64,000 bases of DNA, from positions 124,001 through 188,000 of the forward strand of contig NZ_FQWW01000006.1 in assembly GCF_900129795.1 (NCBI RefSeq), read 5' to 3'. The position numbers were made by a program, and so were the translations under genes. Within the stretch, counting starts at the first letter, position 1. Each line of letters starts with the position of its first letter. The notes beneath the pieces are model-generated. The model worked only from the letters and a program-made list of their open reading frames with translations, was not told where the DNA came from and made no database searches. Source of the stretch: Flavobacterium sp. CF108. GTDB taxonomy: Bacteria; Bacteroidota; Bacteroidia; Flavobacteriales; Flavobacteriaceae. Shown one piece after another: positions 37,999 to 47,685 of this stretch.

Positions 37999-40900
37999 TT
38001 AAAGATTTGTATTTTCTGATAGTTGTACCTCTATGTTTTGCTTGACAATAGATTCTGTTAATGCTGTTCCTCCATTTTTCCACATTCTGTAATCAAACTG
38101 AATGTTTAGGTTTTCCTTTGGAATTATTTTGCTGTTTAGCATAATTAAAGCCTGTGAATAATCTTTAGAATGCAATACTTTATATCCAGTTTTAGGATTT
38201 AGTGATTCATCAACAACTAGAATTGAATCCTTGATTTCTTCCAAAGGCATTTTAGGAATATTAAATGGCTCCGGATTACGAACTAAAAGAGCGATGATAT
38301 TACCAGTATTTGTGTCGATAATTTTATTGATCTCGGTATTTTGTGCCGGATCAAGAGGAGACATTTTTAAGATTCCTTCAATGGCACGATCAAATGAATG
38401 CTGGTATTTTGATGCCATCGAATCACTTAATGTGTTAGCCTTATTTTCTGCGAAAACCAAATGATATAGGCTGTCAATTTGTTCCTGAACTACATTAAGT
38501 TTGACATCATATAATGCTCTTTGTGATTGATCTTCACTTAAATAATAACTTTCAATTTGTTCTTTGAAATCTTTGTAACGAGAAGTCTGGAAACCAAATT
38601 GGTGTACCAATACGTTTTTGCTTAAGCTGGTAGTTCCATTTTGTGCATCATCAAAAAAGTTATTTACTAAAACTGTATAAAGTTTAGAAGGTTTTAAATC
38701 AGTTAATTTTACTTCGTATCTATATGATTTTGGTTTTATAGGATCGCCCCAAGTTAAACTACATCTCATTGCTGATTTATCAGTAAGAATATTGTTTATC
38801 AATTGAATACCTAATGGAATTCTAGGATCATTATCGTCTTTCCAATCATTAATTGTTTCAATTGGTTTTGGATATGCTATTTCTTCATTTTTAAACGGAT
38901 ATTCGATAAGCAAATCAGTCAGCGGGTCTTTAATAAAAAGATTTATTTTTCCTTTTATTTTAGGTACGTCTTCATCATTATATGGTCCCCAATCTTTAAA
39001 CATGTGATATGCATAAGGATTTGTAAAAAACAAAGAAACTTTGCATTGTTCATTTCCATAAAAAGCAGGTTTCGATTGCAATAAACTTCCATCGGCATTT
39101 GGGTAAGAGCGATTGTAATCTAAATATTGTCTTAATGAAGTCAATGGCGATTTCGACAACTCAGTCAACTCGTTTTTAACTGGCGGCTGTTCATTAGGCT
39201 TTACTGGTTTATCAGGAACCGGATAATGACCTACTGGTCCTAAAGTTTTAAATCCATAGAAATAATTAAAATCTTTTGTGTCTTTGTCATCTACTGTGTC
39301 AGTTAAAGTGAAGTCTAAACAATACGTTGTATTTGGTCTCCAAATTGGCTGAACAGTATGTTCTACTGCAGTTTTCATTGCTTCTCGATCGTCTTCTACA
39401 GCTTTTATTTCAGGAATGGTTGTATTATGGAAATAACTTTCTTTACTCAGCCATTCAACACTTTGAATTGAAGTTGTATAATCTAATTCAGGATCTTCTT
39501 CAGCATTTCCGTTAGAACAAATCATCTCATTAACCGAAATTAATTTTGAATTTTTTGGAGCTCTTGTATAATTTACTTTTTCAACTAATGCTGCTGTTGT
39601 TACACTTGTCATTTCAGTTGTTAAGACTGATGCAGAAGTAGTTATGGTAACTGTTTGTTCAGGATATAAAGAACAATTATCAAACTGATCAGTAAACAAT
39701 GAAAAATAAACACCTTTTTCTTTTGGTTTAGATGAAAGCATCAGAATCTCATTTTCAGAAGGTTCATTTTGAAGATGAATAATTGATGCATTTTCTAAGT
39801 CATTTCCTCTCTTAATTAATCTTGTAAGTACTAATGCTGAACTAAATACAAATAGATACTTCGTGTTATAAGCTACAATCGAATTATCTGCCAGAGTACT
39901 GTTTGATAAATAAATTGGAGAATCAAAAACGGTATCTTGTTTTACAATATCTAATGAATTTCCTGTAATTTGAGCTAAACCAAATTTTTCATCTGTGAAC
40001 TTAACGGTAACTAAAACTTTTCCGTTTGCAACGACAGCATCAATAATTTCAGAAACTGAAGGATCAGAAATAACCTTTGTATCCATTACCTCAATTGCAT
40101 TTGTACTCGTGTTAAGATTAAAATGAATAATCTTTTTGTCTTTAGTAACTAAACTAAACTCAGCAGCATTATGCTGCAGTACTTTAATGGCGCTTCCATT
40201 TACTTTTACACGCTTAATAAGAGTACGATCGGTTCCGTTAACCCAATTAATTTGTGTTTCGGTTTCTAATGCATTAACCCAAAGCAATTCGTTATTTGCA
40301 AGAGGCAGTACTTTGTTGAATCCTAAAGAATAACTGTTTAAATACTGTACTCCAGAAGTTAAATTCAGTTCATCATCAAGCTCCGTAATAGTCATCGCAG
40401 CAATAGGCGATGTACAGCCAATAATAAGATCAAAATCAACAATAGCTTCTCCAATTACTTTACATTGCTTCGCATTCAATGCCTGAGTGATTAGTAAATT
40501 ATGATTTACAACCTGCATTGAAGTAACAACTCCATTTAGCAAACGTTCTCTTAAAATAGCTCCTTTTGAATCAATTTGTAACAAAACCGTTGTATCAACT
40601 TTCGGATGAAAAGCAATAATGTAGGTGTCATTGAATTTAATTACTTTATCAAAAGCATAAATATTTTTTCCTTTATATCCATAATAATTGGTAAAAGTCA
40701 ATTTATTTGGAGCACCTATAGATGGATTATCATTTCCGGCATTAATTTTTAATGATGCTAATTCAGCTAATAACTGATTATATTTAGTCATATTACCTGG
40801 TAAAGAGATAGAAACTTCACCCGTTTCGCTGCTGTATGTCTCGTTAAATAAAGCGGCTATTTCATTTCTAATTTCATAAATACGTTTTGCATTAGGCGAT

Positions 40901-43900
40901 AAAGGAATAATTACAATTTTATCAATTTTAGTTTTTGATATTGGTTCATTTTCTTCACTTAATAATTTTATGCATTTTAACAATTCAGCTTTAGTATAAG
41001 TTAAATCATATTGGGCTGTATCAGTATCTGTTTTTTTAAGTTTAATTGGTTTATACGAAACTGATTTTGCATTATTTTCAGTAATAGCAGTAAAGGCTTT
41101 TATGACAACTTCTTTCGCCTGAGTTGTTATTTGGAAAATCGGCTCAATTGCTGAATCCGGAAAAATAACTTCTAACTGATTATTGTTTTTGAAAGACAAA
41201 GATTTATTGTAACCATGCGGGTTTGTTTGTCCCGAAATACTCATAAAATCTAAACCTTCAATTGTATTATCTTCAGTGATTTCTGAAAGTTCTCCGATTA
41301 ATTTAAAAAACAATCCATTGATTTTATCTGCTTCATGTTGAGATGGAACATAATAGCGTAAACCAATTTGTTTGTTAAGGAAATCAGTATGTTTTGGCTC
41401 AATTTTCACAGAAGGACAGAATAATTTAGACGAAGTAATCCCGAATTGTTCCGGAACGTGCCATCCAGGTTCAGCTGCACTTAAGAATGAGAATGGATTG
41501 GTTCCTAATACACGAATACTATCATATTGATCAATTGCTTTCTGCCATTGTGCCCAAGGTAAATTGCTTAAATCTTCGGTTGTATCTATATTTTTTACAG
41601 CTTCAAATGGGTGATAATCTTCCCATGCTGAACCATTCCAAGATTTTATTCCAATAGATTTAATTGCATATTGATGTTTAACCTGACGTGGCTTCTTAGC
41701 TGTTTTAGGATTATCGTCTTTTGGAGGCATAAAATCGGTATAGTTTTTAGCATCTCCGGTATAACCTCCAATTTTGTGAGACAATTCAGGATTTGGTAAT
41801 ACTCCTTTTGCCATTTTAATATCGATGTACGTATCTAAAGGAATTACTTGTGTAATAAGTTCTGCTTTAGGTAATCCATCTTCCCCAAATTGATCTTCGT
41901 TATAACCTAGTCCTAGTTCATCTTTTGATTTGAAATAATCAAGTGCAAAAGCTTGATTCGTAAGCATGTGTACACCTTTTACATTTTCTAAAGTTCTGTT
42001 GTCAACTCCATCACCAAATGTTCCTTTAGGGAGCGGACTGTAAGGTGTACGATCAACAACTCTGTTAATATCCCATTGAATTTCGACTACAAAGTTTTTA
42101 CGGACTCTTATAAAACCAATTTTTACACGAACACTCAACTCCAGTTTAGCATAAATTAAGAATGGTCTGAATGATTCTACAGAGAAAATAGTATCTAAAA
42201 CAATCTCCACATTAATGATCCAAAGTTTAATTTGAATACCACCGCCGGCCGTAATATATCCGCCCATTTGCGGACGCTTGAAAGAAATTTTTCCACCAAG
42301 TTCCAGGTAAGCCCATAATCTTACTTTAGCAGGACCAAAACTTTGCTGTAAATTAAAATCTAACCTGGCACCGGCTTCAATTCCCTGAGCCGAAAGCATA
42401 ATAAAGGCTTTGGCAGTAAATAATGTCAAAATTTCTGCAGTAATTGGATCTTTTCGAGATCCGATATTTACATACCACGGTTTCTGATTTTTAAAGAAGA
42501 ATCCGGCTTCTAATAAAGCATGAAGTTTAAAGATTTCACCGCTGTCTTTTGGAATACTAAAATCTGCTCCGGCTGCCAGTTCTAATGAATCATCGCCAAA
42601 TGCAACCATTGCAAAGAATGGAGGATTACTTGGATCATCTTCAATAAGTCCTAATCGTCCGGCAACAACATTTAATCCCGCTTCGATATAAAATAACGTA
42701 GGCAGAGATAATAAAAGCATTGCTCTTAAAGACAATACATGTCCGCCGTCTGCAACGGTTCCAAAAGTAGCTCCGGCTCCAATAGAGAACGGAGAATTGT
42801 ATTGCATAGAATCTGGTGGTCCGCTGAATTTTCTAATATTAATACCTGGTTTTGGAGCTTTGTAAAACTCATACCAAGAGTTATCTTTTTTCAATCCTGC
42901 AGCTTCTTTTGTTGCAACATATCTAAACCCTAATAAACCTCTAAAAGCAGAAATAGCAAGGAATCCAAGTGGAATAGGAGTAGGCAGTTCGATATGAGCA
43001 TCAATTAAGAATGCTGGGTATTTTGGCATAAAGCGCATTCCAACACCACCAGAGATTTTTGCTTTTGGCAGTTTTAAACCAACTTCACCAATAAACTCTT
43101 GAGATTTTCCAGGTTCAGGAAGTGAAATCATACCATTAATGATTGCCATTGCAGAAGCTTCTGTAGCTGTTCCCGGAATAATTAAATCAACTTCAATAGT
43201 TTGAATTCTTAGGAAAGATTTTGCTTTACGATCGTCTTCATCATTGCCATCCGTAGGATAGTAAAATTTCACACCTTCTCCACGTGCGTCAACTCCAAGT
43301 GGGTTGATGCTGATTGCTCCGTCAAAGCCCCAGAAATTATATTTACGGCCGTTAATTTGAGTTGAACCAAAACTGATGTTGGTAACCGCCATTTGAACAG
43401 GCCCAAGATTTACAGAAAGACTGATAGGAATAGGAATTGAGCCTCCTTCAACTTCAATATTTCCATCACTGTAAATTCGAAGTTTTTCGATGTCAAATCC
43501 CTGACCTTTCATAAGGTTTCCAATTAAAGAACCTTGAGGAAATGAAATATGACATGAAGTACCTATATAAAAGTCATCGTCTTGTTTTCCTAGTTCGAAA
43601 CTGTTGAAATCAAATTGTACGAGATCGAATAAGTTTGCTGTAGGCTTATTTTCTTTAGGGAAAGAAGCGGTAAGGTTGAAGTCGCCATCATCTTGTAAGT
43701 GACCTTCAAGATCTATTTTAAAAGCATCGTTCCCCTTTTTGAATTTTTCAATTTCTAAAGCACCCTTTATATTAGAACCAATTACTTTGTTTTGTTTAAA
43801 TGAAATATCAAACTTATTGAAACCAATTTTGAAGCCTTTGTTTGACGAGCCAATTGTTTTCCAAAGTGTATTATCATACAACTCCAATAAAAAGTTCTGA

Positions 43901-45390
43901 TAATCTTTAGCATCTGTAAAAATATATGTTGTAGAAGGTTCAATAGGCGAAACTACTGAAGAAAGTGTTGTTAGCGATAAAGGATAATCAAATGCATAAG
44001 GAGTTTTTTTAGTATTTAATTCTTGTAAAAAAACAAGTAAAGAGGCATAATCAGCAATTTCTTTTTTATTTGCCACACCACTTTGATCTTTTTCGAACAT
44101 CGTGATGGGGTAATTAAAATTGAATTTGTCATTGAAATAATTGAAAGCACCATTTGAGCTTGGAACTGTCTCCAAATAAATATTTCCCGAAAGACCGCCA
44201 GAACCCACTAATAAATCAGAAGCACCAATTTTTAATGTTGGAGTTGTACTTAGTGGATTTTCTTCAATTTTGTTAAACCATGTTGAAGGCAGGGTAACTG
44301 AAACGGCACGCATATAAACTCCAACGAAATCGTTTGGACGCCCGTCTGCATCAGCTTCAGGAATATTTGTTTTTTTGCTTAAATCTACTTTTAAAGTATC
44401 TAATTGAAGAATTAAGCCCGTATTGCCAATCATGGCATATTCCGGTTTTAATGATCCGCCTAGTTCTAATTGATAACCAATTCCTTCTTCAGTATCAGCA
44501 TACAATTGTGCCTGGCCAAATACAAACATTGATTTTGCTGTTGGATCTGGAAGAGACTCACCTTTATCTGTAACAGGTTTTAAAATGTTTTGAGGAAACT
44601 CAATACCGGCACTTAAGGCTAAAGTTGCTTTTGCCTTTGGTGTAATAATTCTTTTAATATGAGCTTCGATACCATCAGGAACAATAATGTTGTAGAATTC
44701 CTGTAGTTTTTGTTTTGTTGCGCTTAAATCTGATTTTAAGATATAAGTTGCAAATAATAATAGCGAAATAGATTCTGTAATTGCTGGATTGTTTTTAATA
44801 AGCGTGATTACAGCATTAATAGATTGTTCAGTTCCTTCTGGGAATTCTAATTTTTGTACTCCAGTTAAATTCTCAATATCATTAATATCTTCTAAAAGCT
44901 GTTCGTATTTTGTTTTTCCTTCTTCAGCTTCAATAAAAATGTTCAGCATGTGGGCCACAACTTGTTCTTCGCTGATGCGGAAAACTTGTAATCCTACCGA
45001 ATAAAAATCTTTTATTGAAAAAGAGAAATTGCTTGAACTAAAGGTTTTTAGAAAAGCTAAAATTTCCCACTGGTATTCTAATGTAATTGGAAAAGAGGAA
45101 ATAGACGAATCGCCGTCAAGATCTGGATTAAGTACCAGACCTAAACCAAATGGCAGGGGAATCGCGAGTTTTTCGCTTGTTACAATATCAAGACTGTAAA
45201 AAGCCGAATCGCCGCGATATCCTTTTGAATATTGTAAGTTTTTGTAATGAATTTTATTGAAAATGTCATTTAAGCCATTTTCTACAAAGGATAAAAACTC
45301 CGGTAAGTCATCTACGGTAATTACCTCAGATAATCGAGGATAATACCTTGCCGTAGGAATTGGAGTAGCTGGAATTGGATTAGTTGGCAT
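37999..45390 (-). CDS. Giant beta-rich protein of unknown function, 2463 aa
   Basis: The largest gene in the window, with no signal peptide, starting MPTNPIPATPIPTARYYPRL. Residues ~550-1100 hold long stretches of alternating polar and apolar strands (GFDIEKLRIYSDGNIEVEG, IPISLSVNLGPVQMAVTNI, GEVGLKLPKAKISGGVGMRF, LGFLAISAFRGLLGFRYVA) that recall DUF6603-type or AsmA-like extended beta structures. Residues ~1550-1900 look propeller-like. The rest is unrecognised. It is headed by a 330-bp untranslated region holding copy A of the island's 105-bp direct repeat. Intact size over 7.4 kb implies selection. A structural or lipid-contacting role is speculative. Confidence 0.6.
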   Translation of the reverse strand: MPTNPIPATPIPTARYYPRLSEVITVDDLPEFLSFVENGLNDIFNKIHYKNLQYSKGYRGDSAFYSLDIVTSEKLAIPLPFGLGLVLNPDLDGDSSISSFPITLEYQWEILAFLKTFSSSNFSFSIKDFYSVGLQVFRISEEQVVAHMLNIFIEAEEGKTKYEQLLEDINDIENLTGVQKLEFPEGTEQSINAVITLIKNNPAITESISLLLFATYILKSDLSATKQKLQEFYNIIVPDGIEAHIKRIITPKAKATLALSAGIEFPQNILKPVTDKGESLPDPTAKSMFVFGQAQLYADTEEGIGYQLELGGSLKPEYAMIGNTGLILQLDTLKVDLSKKTNIPEADADGRPNDFVGVYMRAVSVTLPSTWFNKIEENPLSTTPTLKIGASDLLVGSGGLSGNIYLETVPSSNGAFNYFNDKFNFNYPITMFEKDQSGVANKKEIADYASLLVFLQELNTKKTPYAFDYPLSLTTLSSVVSPIEPSTTYIFTDAKDYQNFLLELYDNTLWKTIGSSNKGFKIGFNKFDISFKQNKVIGSNIKGALEIEKFKKGNDAFKIDLEGHLQDDGDFNLTASFPKENKPTANLFDLVQFDFNSFELGKQDDDFYIGTSCHISFPQGSLIGNLMKGQGFDIEKLRIYSDGNIEVEGGSIPIPISLSVNLGPVQMAVTNISFGSTQINGRKYNFWGFDGAISINPLGVDARGEGVKFYYPTDGNDEDDRKAKSFLRIQTIEVDLIIPGTATEASAMAIINGMISLPEPGKSQEFIGEVGLKLPKAKISGGVGMRFMPKYPAFLIDAHIELPTPIPLGFLAISAFRGLLGFRYVATKEAAGLKKDNSWYEFYKAPKPGINIRKFSGPPDSMQYNSPFSIGAGATFGTVADGGHVLSLRAMLLLSLPTLFYIEAGLNVVAGRLGLIEDDPSNPPFFAMVAFGDDSLELAAGADFSIPKDSGEIFKLHALLEAGFFFKNQKPWYVNIGSRKDPITAEILTLFTAKAFIMLSAQGIEAGARLDFNLQQSFGPAKVRLWAYLELGGKISFKRPQMGGYITAGGGIQIKLWIINVEIVLDTIFSVESFRPFLIYAKLELSVRVKIGFIRVRKNFVVEIQWDINRVVDRTPYSPLPKGTFGDGVDNRTLENVKGVHMLTNQAFALDYFKSKDELGLGYNEDQFGEDGLPKAELITQVIPLDTYIDIKMAKGVLPNPELSHKIGGYTGDAKNYTDFMPPKDDNPKTAKKPRQVKHQYAIKSIGIKSWNGSAWEDYHPFEAVKNIDTTEDLSNLPWAQWQKAIDQYDSIRVLGTNPFSFLSAAEPGWHVPEQFGITSSKLFCPSVKIEPKHTDFLNKQIGLRYYVPSQHEADKINGLFFKLIGELSEITEDNTIEGLDFMSISGQTNPHGYNKSLSFKNNNQLEVIFPDSAIEPIFQITTQAKEVVIKAFTAITENNAKSVSYKPIKLKKTDTDTAQYDLTYTKAELLKCIKLLSEENEPISKTKIDKIVIIPLSPNAKRIYEIRNEIAALFNETYSSETGEVSISLPGNMTKYNQLLAELASLKINAGNDNPSIGAPNKLTFTNYYGYKGKNIYAFDKVIKFNDTYIIAFHPKVDTTVLLQIDSKGAILRERLLNGVVTSMQVVNHNLLITQALNAKQCKVIGEAIVDFDLIIGCTSPIAAMTITELDDELNLTSGVQYLNSYSLGFNKVLPLANNELLWVNALETETQINWVNGTDRTLIKRVKVNGSAIKVLQHNAAEFSLVTKDKKIIHFNLNTSTNAIEVMDTKVISDPSVSEIIDAVVANGKVLVTVKFTDEKFGLAQITGNSLDIVKQDTVFDSPIYLSNSTLADNSIVAYNTKYLFVFSSALVLTRLIKRGNDLENASIIHLQNEPSENEILMLSSKPKEKGVYFSLFTDQFDNCSLYPEQTVTITTSASVLTTEMTSVTTAALVEKVNYTRAPKNSKLISVNEMICSNGNAEEDPELDYTTSIQSVEWLSKESYFHNTTIPEIKAVEDDREAMKTAVEHTVQPIWRPNTTYCLDFTLTDTVDDKDTKDFNYFYGFKTLGPVGHYPVPDKPVKPNEQPPVKNELTELSKSPLTSLRQYLDYNRSYPNADGSLLQSKPAFYGNEQCKVSLFFTNPYAYHMFKDWGPYNDEDVPKIKGKINLFIKDPLTDLLIEYPFKNEEIAYPKPIETINDWKDDNDPRIPLGIQLINNILTDKSAMRCSLTWGDPIKPKSYRYEVKLTDLKPSKLYTVLVNNFFDDAQNGTTSLSKNVLVHQFGFQTSRYKDFKEQIESYYLSEDQSQRALYDVKLNVVQEQIDSLYHLVFAENKANTLSDSMASKYQHSFDRAIEGILKMSPLDPAQNTEINKIIDTNTGNIIALLVRNPEPFNIPKMPLEEIKDSILVVDESLNPKTGYKVLHSKDYSQALIMLNSKIIPKENLNIQFDYRMWKNGGTALTESIVKQNIEVQLSENTNL

Positions 45391-45575
45391 ATTCTAATTT
45401 GTTTTTGACTTTAATTTTCGTTCGTGTTTTTGCATGATTAAATTCTTGTTTTGATAAACCAAATTGAGTATTCAAATAATGAATAGATTATTTGATGATC
45501 AGGTTTATTGTATTTTTTGATTTAGATAATGCCTCGAAAAAAGCAGCTGAAAAATTGATTTTTTTGCAGTATTTT

Positions 45576-45680
45576 CCTTTTGATAGTGTAAAGATCAGCC
45601 TAAAAAAGAGGTTTAAAAAACAGCTGCTTAGTGGTTGAACATTGATGTTCTGGGGCTTTACAGAGTTGTAAAGGAAGTGG
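45576..45680 (-). promoter_or_regulatory. 105-bp direct repeat, copy A (candidate shared control region)
   Basis: In the 330-bp gap before the 2463-aa gene. Its core 45636-45679 matches 54338-54381 at 36 of 44 positions and contains two dyads: GAACAT-TG-ATGTTC and CTTTAC-N6-GTAAAG. The remaining part also aligns (CCTTTTG, AAAGAT, AAAAAAG, AAAAAAC). No other ORF or element was seen in this gap. Confidence 0.6.
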
Positions 45681-45720
45681 ATATAGATAGGTTAAGTTTT
45701 GTAGAAAGAGGGTGGTAAAT

Positions 45721-46896
45721 TTACATTCTTATTCTCTCTATTAAAGTTGAGGTTATTGATGTATAAACTCTTATTGCTTGATTTTTTCCATTTGCATTTG
45801 TAGAATCAGCAAACTCAGTGCGTCTTCTACAAAAAATTTGCGCAGATACTCCATTTAAGTTTTTTGGACTTGCCGGATTTGCACTATCCCATACATATAT
45901 ACCGTTAAACAAACCAACATTTGAATCCCATGGGGCATAAGTACCAGTAAGCATTGCAGTAGTTCCTGTTACATTAAGATTATCTATCAAAACTAATTCG
46001 CTTATTGTGCCTGGACCCCAATACGAAGAAGACAGAAGAGCATTAGTGAATTTTATAACAATTTGAAATTTGTTTACTGTTGGCGCTATAGTTCCGCCGC
46101 CTGCAACTACGTCACCAGCGCTTCCCATCATTGATAATTTTGCCAAAATACTATTAGACAAACTACCAGCATTGAATGTGCCCAATAGTGTGTCAGTTAC
46201 TGTGTTTGTTGTAATATAAGGTGATGGAGTGTCTAAAGTCTTTTGTCCACCATTCAATATGATTTTAATGTAACTTCCGTCATCTTCAGTAAGCATATAT
46301 CTTACTCCGCTTCTTGTTGTCCAGAGTTTTCCAGAACTGTCACGTTCAATAGCCCCATTTTGTGCTGTATTTGTAAAAGTACCAGTAGGTAAAATTAAAG
46401 GAGGGTAATTTATAGTACCAGATGCCAATGTAACTTTATTAGTAAAATTCCAAGCTCCGGAAATAGTTTGAGCCTGAGACTTAACCCACGTCCACCAGTT
46501 GAATAATTTCAATCGGCTGATTACTTTTTTATCTTCAGTTACAGTTGATGCTATTTGCGTTTCTGCATCTGTTGCTAGTGACGCCGTAAGCTTTGTATTT
46601 TCTAAAGTTTTTCCCATTTCAGCAGTCAAAGCTTTCGTTGTTCCACCAGTTGTAAGATCATTCACTAAAGAAGGCGGAGATATGTTGACATTATCAATCA
46701 TATCTTTTAATACTTTTCCTTGTCTGGCATCTAAAGCTTTTCCTTCGGTTGTGCAGTCAAGTGCGTTGTATTTTTCGGTTTGAAGATTATTTACATCATT
46801 AAACTCTAGTTCACCTTTTTCGTTGGTTATTAAAATTTTGTTAGACTTATTTGTTTCTAAATCTGCCACTTTGATTCTGTTGTGATTTGTACTCAT
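45721..46896 (-). CDS. Fibre protein with N1 module, 391 aa
   Basis: No signal peptide. The N1 module (HNRIKVADLETNKSNK, GELEFND) is followed by the shared segment YNALDCTTEGKALDARQGKVLKD, a stretch LTTGGTTKALTAEMGKTLENTK as in phage tail-fibre shafts, and a linker GAWNFTNKVTLASGTINYPPL. The C-terminal ~190 residues are a beta-rich domain ending RVYTSITSTLIERIRM, unlike the other fibres. It stands alone upstream of the giant genes and downstream of the toxin/immunity pair, with 418 bp before it and 330 bp after it. It is likely a particle fibre of the same family as the 571-aa protein. Confidence 0.7.
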   Translation of the reverse strand: MSTNHNRIKVADLETNKSNKILITNEKGELEFNDVNNLQTEKYNALDCTTEGKALDARQGKVLKDMIDNVNISPPSLVNDLTTGGTTKALTAEMGKTLENTKLTASLATDAETQIASTVTEDKKVISRLKLFNWWTWVKSQAQTISGAWNFTNKVTLASGTINYPPLILPTGTFTNTAQNGAIERDSSGKLWTTRSGVRYMLTEDDGSYIKIILNGGQKTLDTPSPYITTNTVTDTLLGTFNAGSLSNSILAKLSMMGSAGDVVAGGGTIAPTVNKFQIVIKFTNALLSSSYWGPGTISELVLIDNLNVTGTTAMLTGTYAPWDSNVGLFNGIYVWDSANPASPKNLNGVSAQIFCRRRTEFADSTNANGKNQAIRVYTSITSTLIERIRM

Positions 46897-47077
46897 TTTT
46901 AATTAATTATTACGGGGTTTTTAAATTTATAGGCGTTTATTAAGGCTTATGGGGGTTACCGTAATTTATTCTGGTTGATTTTTGCTTTTAGAGAGGATGT
47001 TTTTTGCCTTCTTTTAGCATATTTTCAACCAAAATGGATTGTTTTAAAAATTGTGTTAGTGGCGTCACAATAAATTT

Positions 47078-47098
47078 ATTTTACAGAATCTGTAAAAT
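47078..47098. promoter_or_regulatory. 21-bp perfect palindrome
   Basis: ATTTTACAGA-A-TCTGTAAAAT in the 418-bp gap (46897-47315) between the candidate immunity gene and the 391-aa fibre gene. It may be an operator or a structural RNA element. The same gap holds hairpins at 47110-47133 and 47242-47273 and otherwise nothing I recognise. Confidence 0.45.
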
Positions 47099-47109
47099 AT
47101 TTGGGTAAT

Positions 47110-47133
47110 TATTGGCTTTCAGAAAAGCCAATA
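47110..47133. repeat. Hairpin
   Basis: TATTGGCTTT pairs with AAAGCCAATA around a 4-base loop. It has no T run, so it is not a classical terminator; it is one of a cluster of dyads in this gap. Confidence 0.5.
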
Positions 47134-47241
47134 AGGGGTTAGGGAACTTAGTTTTAAGTTCCGGATTGGGTTTTTTAAAATGTGATTTTTTGGGGTTTGT
47201 TAGATTATCATTTTCTGGGAAGGAGAATGATGTTTTTAAGA

Positions 47242-47273
47242 TAGCTCAAAGACTTTTTTGTCTCTGAGCTATT
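47242..47273. terminator. Candidate terminator after the toxin/immunity pair
   Basis: ATAGCTCAAAGAC pairs with GTCTCTGAGCTAT (one mismatch) around TTTTTT, about 43 bp beyond the 118-aa gene stop on the minus strand. Just before it, CGAG/CTCG at ~47289-47302 forms another small stem resembling a dispersed repeat. Confidence 0.45.
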
Positions 47274-47315
47274 ATACTTTGTGTTCACGAGCGGGACACT
47301 CGCACTAGCAAGGGA

Positions 47316-47672
47316 TTAGTTTATAAAACTTAACAATGATTCTAAAATTTCTTTAATATCAGTAAGAGGAAAATTCTCTAAAGTCTGATCATAATGATCT
47401 TCTAGAAATAAGTCAAAAGTCATATTACTTTTAATTATTCCAGTATATTGTTGCAGTCCTAGTTCTACACTCCATTCTTTATCTTCAGAGGAAATTAAAT
47501 TTCCGTTTAAAGCTAAATCTAAAGTTATGATTAAGTCTTGTAACATTTTTTTTTGCTTTATGAATCTAGTTAAGTAGATTGCTAAATTTAATGAATTACA
47601 TGTTATTTTAATCTCTCCATCGATTTGTTTATAAAATTTGATTCCGTAATTTTTTAAGATTAATTTATTCAT
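47316..47672 (-). CDS. Candidate immunity protein for the EndoU-type toxin
   Basis: A 118-residue, acidic, soluble protein with no signal peptide, starting 13 bp after the stop of the 1002-aa toxin-like gene. I recognise no family by sequence (anchors: MNKLILKNYGIKFYKQIDGE, ELGLQQYTGIIKSNM, FLEDHYDQTLENFPLTDIK). Small acidic genes placed directly after a nuclease-type toxin are the normal form of polymorphic-toxin immunity genes, and acidity suits binding to a basic RNase. The role is inferred from position and size. Confidence 0.6.
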   Translation of the reverse strand: MNKLILKNYGIKFYKQIDGEIKITCNSLNLAIYLTRFIKQKKMLQDLIITLDLALNGNLISSEDKEWSVELGLQQYTGIIKSNMTFDLFLEDHYDQTLENFPLTDIKEILESLLSFIN

Positions 47673-47685
47673 ATTTTTTTTAAGT

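Noticed and set aside
47281..47310. Short CGAG/CTCG stem as a CRISPR-like or REP repeat
   Set aside because: Only one copy was seen in the window, so no array or repeat family can be claimed.
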